A stretch of DNA of 64,000 nucleotides from Treponema sp. (GTDB lineage: Bacteria > Spirochaetota > Spirochaetia > Treponematales > Breznakiellaceae): contig JAISAE010000080.1 in NCBI GenBank assembly GCA_031266875.1, positions 1 through 64,000 of the forward strand, given 5' to 3'. Every line of letters begins with the position of its first letter. Positions within the stretch are counted from its first letter, which is position 1. Both the position numbers and the translations under genes were made by a program. The notes under the pieces were generated by a model, which saw nothing but the letters and a program-made list of their open reading frames with translations, was not told where the DNA came from and did no database searches. Positions 62,363 through 64,000 of the stretch are shown one piece after another.

Positions 62363-63028
62363 ATGCCGGGCTCTGGTTGGCTTCCCGCGAGGGAACAGGA
62401 TTTAGTGGATTTATGCGTTAGATGGAAGGTGTCGCTGGAAGACCCGGCGAAACTTGCCGCTTACGCTTGGGATCAGGGGGAAGTTACGGCGACTTCGGGT
62501 AAGGTGGACGCCTTTCTGAGCGCCCGAAATGCCTATGAAGCGAACAATTCCACGGCAAAGCGAATCGCCAAGGACGAAGCAAAGGAAGCGGCTATAGACG
62601 CGATGCGGGATTTCGCCAATTCTTTCGTCCGGTTCAACAAAAAGATGAATGACGCGGCCAGACTGGACATGGGCATACGTCCCAAGGACACGACGATGAC
62701 GCCCCACGGGAAGCCCACGAGTCAGCCCGACACGAAGGTTGAGAACACGTCCAACCATTTTGAGCATAAGGTAATAGTTCTTCACAAGGGCAGCGTTTCC
62801 AAGCCGTCAGACGCCTACGGAGTGTGCTACGCATGGCAGATTGAGGGCGAAAAACCCGTTTCCGGTGCGGGGATCCGGGGATATTCAAAATTCAGCCGGA
62901 AGACGAGCTTCATTGTTACCCATACGGAGGCGGACAAAGGCAAGGTTTGTTACTACGCGACCTGCTATGAGAATTCCAAAGGGGATCAGGGGGCTTGGTC
63001 TTTGGTGGAAGAAGCGGTGATTAGTTAA
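62363..63028 (+). CDS. Conserved hypothetical, same family as the gene at 19283
   Basis: A 221-residue protein without signal peptide. It shares with the 19283 protein an N-terminal helical part (AIDAMRDFANSFVRFNK, DMGIRPKD), a Pro/Thr linker, a strand-rich part with GVCYAWQIEGEKP, and the end GDQGAWSLVEEAVIS (compare GEKGPFSAIVEAIIP). AAGGAGG sets ATG 62363 rather than the track start at 62306. Function unknown. It lies directly behind array E. Confidence 0.72.
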   Translation: MPGSGWLPAREQDLVDLCVRWKVSLEDPAKLAAYAWDQGEVTATSGKVDAFLSARNAYEANNSTAKRIAKDEAKEAAIDAMRDFANSFVRFNKKMNDAARLDMGIRPKDTTMTPHGKPTSQPDTKVENTSNHFEHKVIVLHKGSVSKPSDAYGVCYAWQIEGEKPVSGAGIRGYSKFSRKTSFIVTHTEADKGKVCYYATCYENSKGDQGAWSLVEEAVIS

Positions 63029-63125
63029 GGCTTTTTGAAGGCTTGCGGTTGAAGCGGGGTTTGGAGCGGTGTTCCAGACCCCGTATGTTTGTGTATAGTA
63101 TCTATAGAACTAATGGAGGCATACG

Positions 63126-63539
63126 GTGTCAATAGTATATACTGAAATAACGCTCAAGAATGCCGTTGATGAGGCTATTGTTACGGCGGGAATAGTCAAA
63201 GATCATGAGGTGCGGCAAACCACTGTTCAGGCGGTGGTTGATACTGGCGCGTGGACCCTGGTCATCAGTGAGGATATTCGTAAAGAGCTTGGCCTGCGGA
63301 TAACAGGAGCTGATTCGGGAACCCTGGCCGACGGGACAAGAGGCTCCTACCCTGTCGCAGGCCCGTTGGAAGTAGTATGGAAAGACCGCCGGACGATTTG
63401 TGAAGCTATCGTATTGCCCAATGCCAAGGATGTTCTGCTCGGTGCTATCCCTCTTGAGGCATTGGATTTGATTGTCAATCCTCGCGCAGAGGAAGTTGTG
63501 GGCGCTCATGGGGAGCAGCCGCTTCATTACCTAATGTGA
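63126..63539 (+). CDS. Retropepsin-like aspartic protease (clan AA)
   Basis: A 137-residue, single-domain protein with the catalytic VVDTGAWTLVIS and the later ILPNAKDVLLGAIPLEALDLIV, the DTG...LLG pattern of retropepsin-like proteases that work as dimers. There is no signal peptide or membrane helix. It starts with GTG 63126 behind TGGAGG. Bacterial stand-alone members are poorly characterised; some may belong to toxin-antitoxin-like pairs, but I see no partner here. Confidence 0.75.
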   Translation: MSIVYTEITLKNAVDEAIVTAGIVKDHEVRQTTVQAVVDTGAWTLVISEDIRKELGLRITGADSGTLADGTRGSYPVAGPLEVVWKDRRTICEAIVLPNAKDVLLGAIPLEALDLIVNPRAEEVVGAHGEQPLHYLM

Positions 63540-63540
63540 A

Positions 63541-63660
63541 CGTCTCACGCTTAGGGTCTCTAGGGTCTGTGGCGTTGGGTCTCCGGTAGAAGAAGCGGTG
63601 ATTGGTTAAGGTTTTTGGGTTGAAACGGGCTTCTGGGACGGCGTTCCAGATTTAATACAT
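63541..63660 (+). repeat. Decayed copy of the 62363 gene's 3' end
   Basis: From about 63578, GAAGAAGCGGTGATTGGTTA and the following GTTCCAGAT region repeat 63008-63089 (end of the 62363 gene and its downstream sequence) with gaps. The protease gene thus lies between two copies. Confidence 0.65.
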
Positions 63661-63670
63661 CACAAACAAC

Positions 63671-63757
<87 letters not shown>

Positions 63758-63777
63758 AAATCTACAATAATCGTAAC

Positions 63778-63861
63778 GGAGAGAGAGGGATTCGAACCCT
63801 CGGAGCCCGAAGGCTCAACGGTTTTCGAGACCGCCCGATTCGACCGCTCTCGCATCTCTCC
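63778..63861 (-). tRNA. tRNA-Ser (CGA)
   Basis: Acceptor GGAGAGA/TCTCTCC, anticodon loop CTCGAAA (anticodon CGA), variable arm GAGCCTTCGGGCTC and T arm GGTTCGAATCC. The two tRNA-Ser genes share acceptor and T arms and are 20 bp apart, probably one transcript. Confidence 0.93.
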
Positions 63862-63897
63862 ATATCAAGGTGCACACGCCTTATAACTAACTATTCA

Positions 63898-63927
63898 TTT
63901 ATACCCCAAACTCTTTCAGTGTGTCAA
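63898..63927 (-). promoter_or_regulatory. Promoter of the tRNA-Ser pair
   Basis: TTGACA (63927-63922), an 18-nt spacer and TATAAA (63903-63898), about 40 bp upstream of the first tRNA on the - strand. Confidence 0.75.
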
Positions 63928-64000
63928 GCAATATTTTACTCCACACGTTCATAATAGAGCGCGTCTCAGCGCCTTTGAACTAATGCTTTCCTTATAAATA

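Overview
The window looks like the chromosome of a Treponema-type spirochaete, probably from an animal or insect gut. The evidence is a treponeme-style flagellar rod cluster (flgF-flgG-rod binding protein), many lipoproteins with relaxed spirochaetal lipoboxes, a NusG paralogue, a UgpC-type sugar-transport ATPase, carbohydrate-active enzymes (GH18, GH43, a GH95 remnant), and small hypothetical families that I remember from gut Treponema and Bacteroidetes. The genus call is inference from gene content. Most of the window is moderately GC-rich. The 44.5-60.4 kb glycan locus, a HAD gene at 13.5 kb and a toxin-antitoxin pair at 51.1-51.9 kb are visibly AT-rich.

Layout. 0-2 kb: C-rich edge, transposase remnant and a PLAT-domain gene. 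2-5 kb: uracil phosphoribosyltransferase, TPR lipoprotein, YlxP/DUF503 protein and lipoprotein in one tightly packed + strand operon. 5-6 kb: 21-bp repeat array A inside a duplication of the nadE 5' end, then nadE. 7.8-11.2 kb (-): dTDP-rhamnose genes rfbA-C-D-B. 11.4-13.4 kb: flagellar rod genes. 13.5-16.4 kb (-): YhfC-like protease, cca and HAD phosphatase. 16.6-18.3 kb (-): GH18 lipoprotein and a small upstream ORF. 18.4-20 kb: 126-bp repeats, array D and a treponemal hypothetical. 20.3-24.4 kb (-): GH43 plus sugar ABC transporter without an ATPase. 24.5-27.5 kb: phosphofructokinase, DHH phosphoesterase, CTP-dependent kinase-like membrane protein. 27.5-32.6 kb: array B, an ABC-2 transporter with an internal duplication, and an ABC exporter half. 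32.8-35.6 kb: array C, TonB, aminotransferase. 35.7-39.9 kb (-): NusG paralogue plus a molybdenum hydroxylase operon. 40-43.5 kb: ugpC, exported protein, GH95 remnant, double-CxxC lipoprotein. 44.5-60.4 kb (-): surface-polysaccharide locus (UDP-ManNAcA synthesis, flippase, EpsG polymerase, glycosyltransferases, CapK, pyruvyl transfer, heparinase-like lyase), interrupted by a 1.65-kb insertion. 60.4-64 kb: leader with a G17 tract, array E, a second member of the array D gene family, a retropepsin-like protease and two tRNA-Ser genes.

The most unusual signal is a set of five arrays (A-E) in 64 kb. Each is built on an exact 21-bp period (seven codons, two helical turns), each has a different unit sequence, and each ends shortly upstream of a + strand gene. 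All lack regular stop codons, so they produce long overlapping ORFs on both strands. In arrays B, C and D an array-spanning ORF ends at or within about 15 nt of the next gene's start. A second strong signal is a three-copy promoter-plus-leader element on the - strand. It has a near-consensus sigma-70 promoter followed by a hairpin whose stem sequence differs at each copy but stays complementary, around a GGA-containing loop. Several insertions or duplications leave copies of neighbouring coding ends (nadE 5' end, a glycosyltransferase 3' end, an ABC transporter junction), so this genome appears prone to local duplicative rearrangement.
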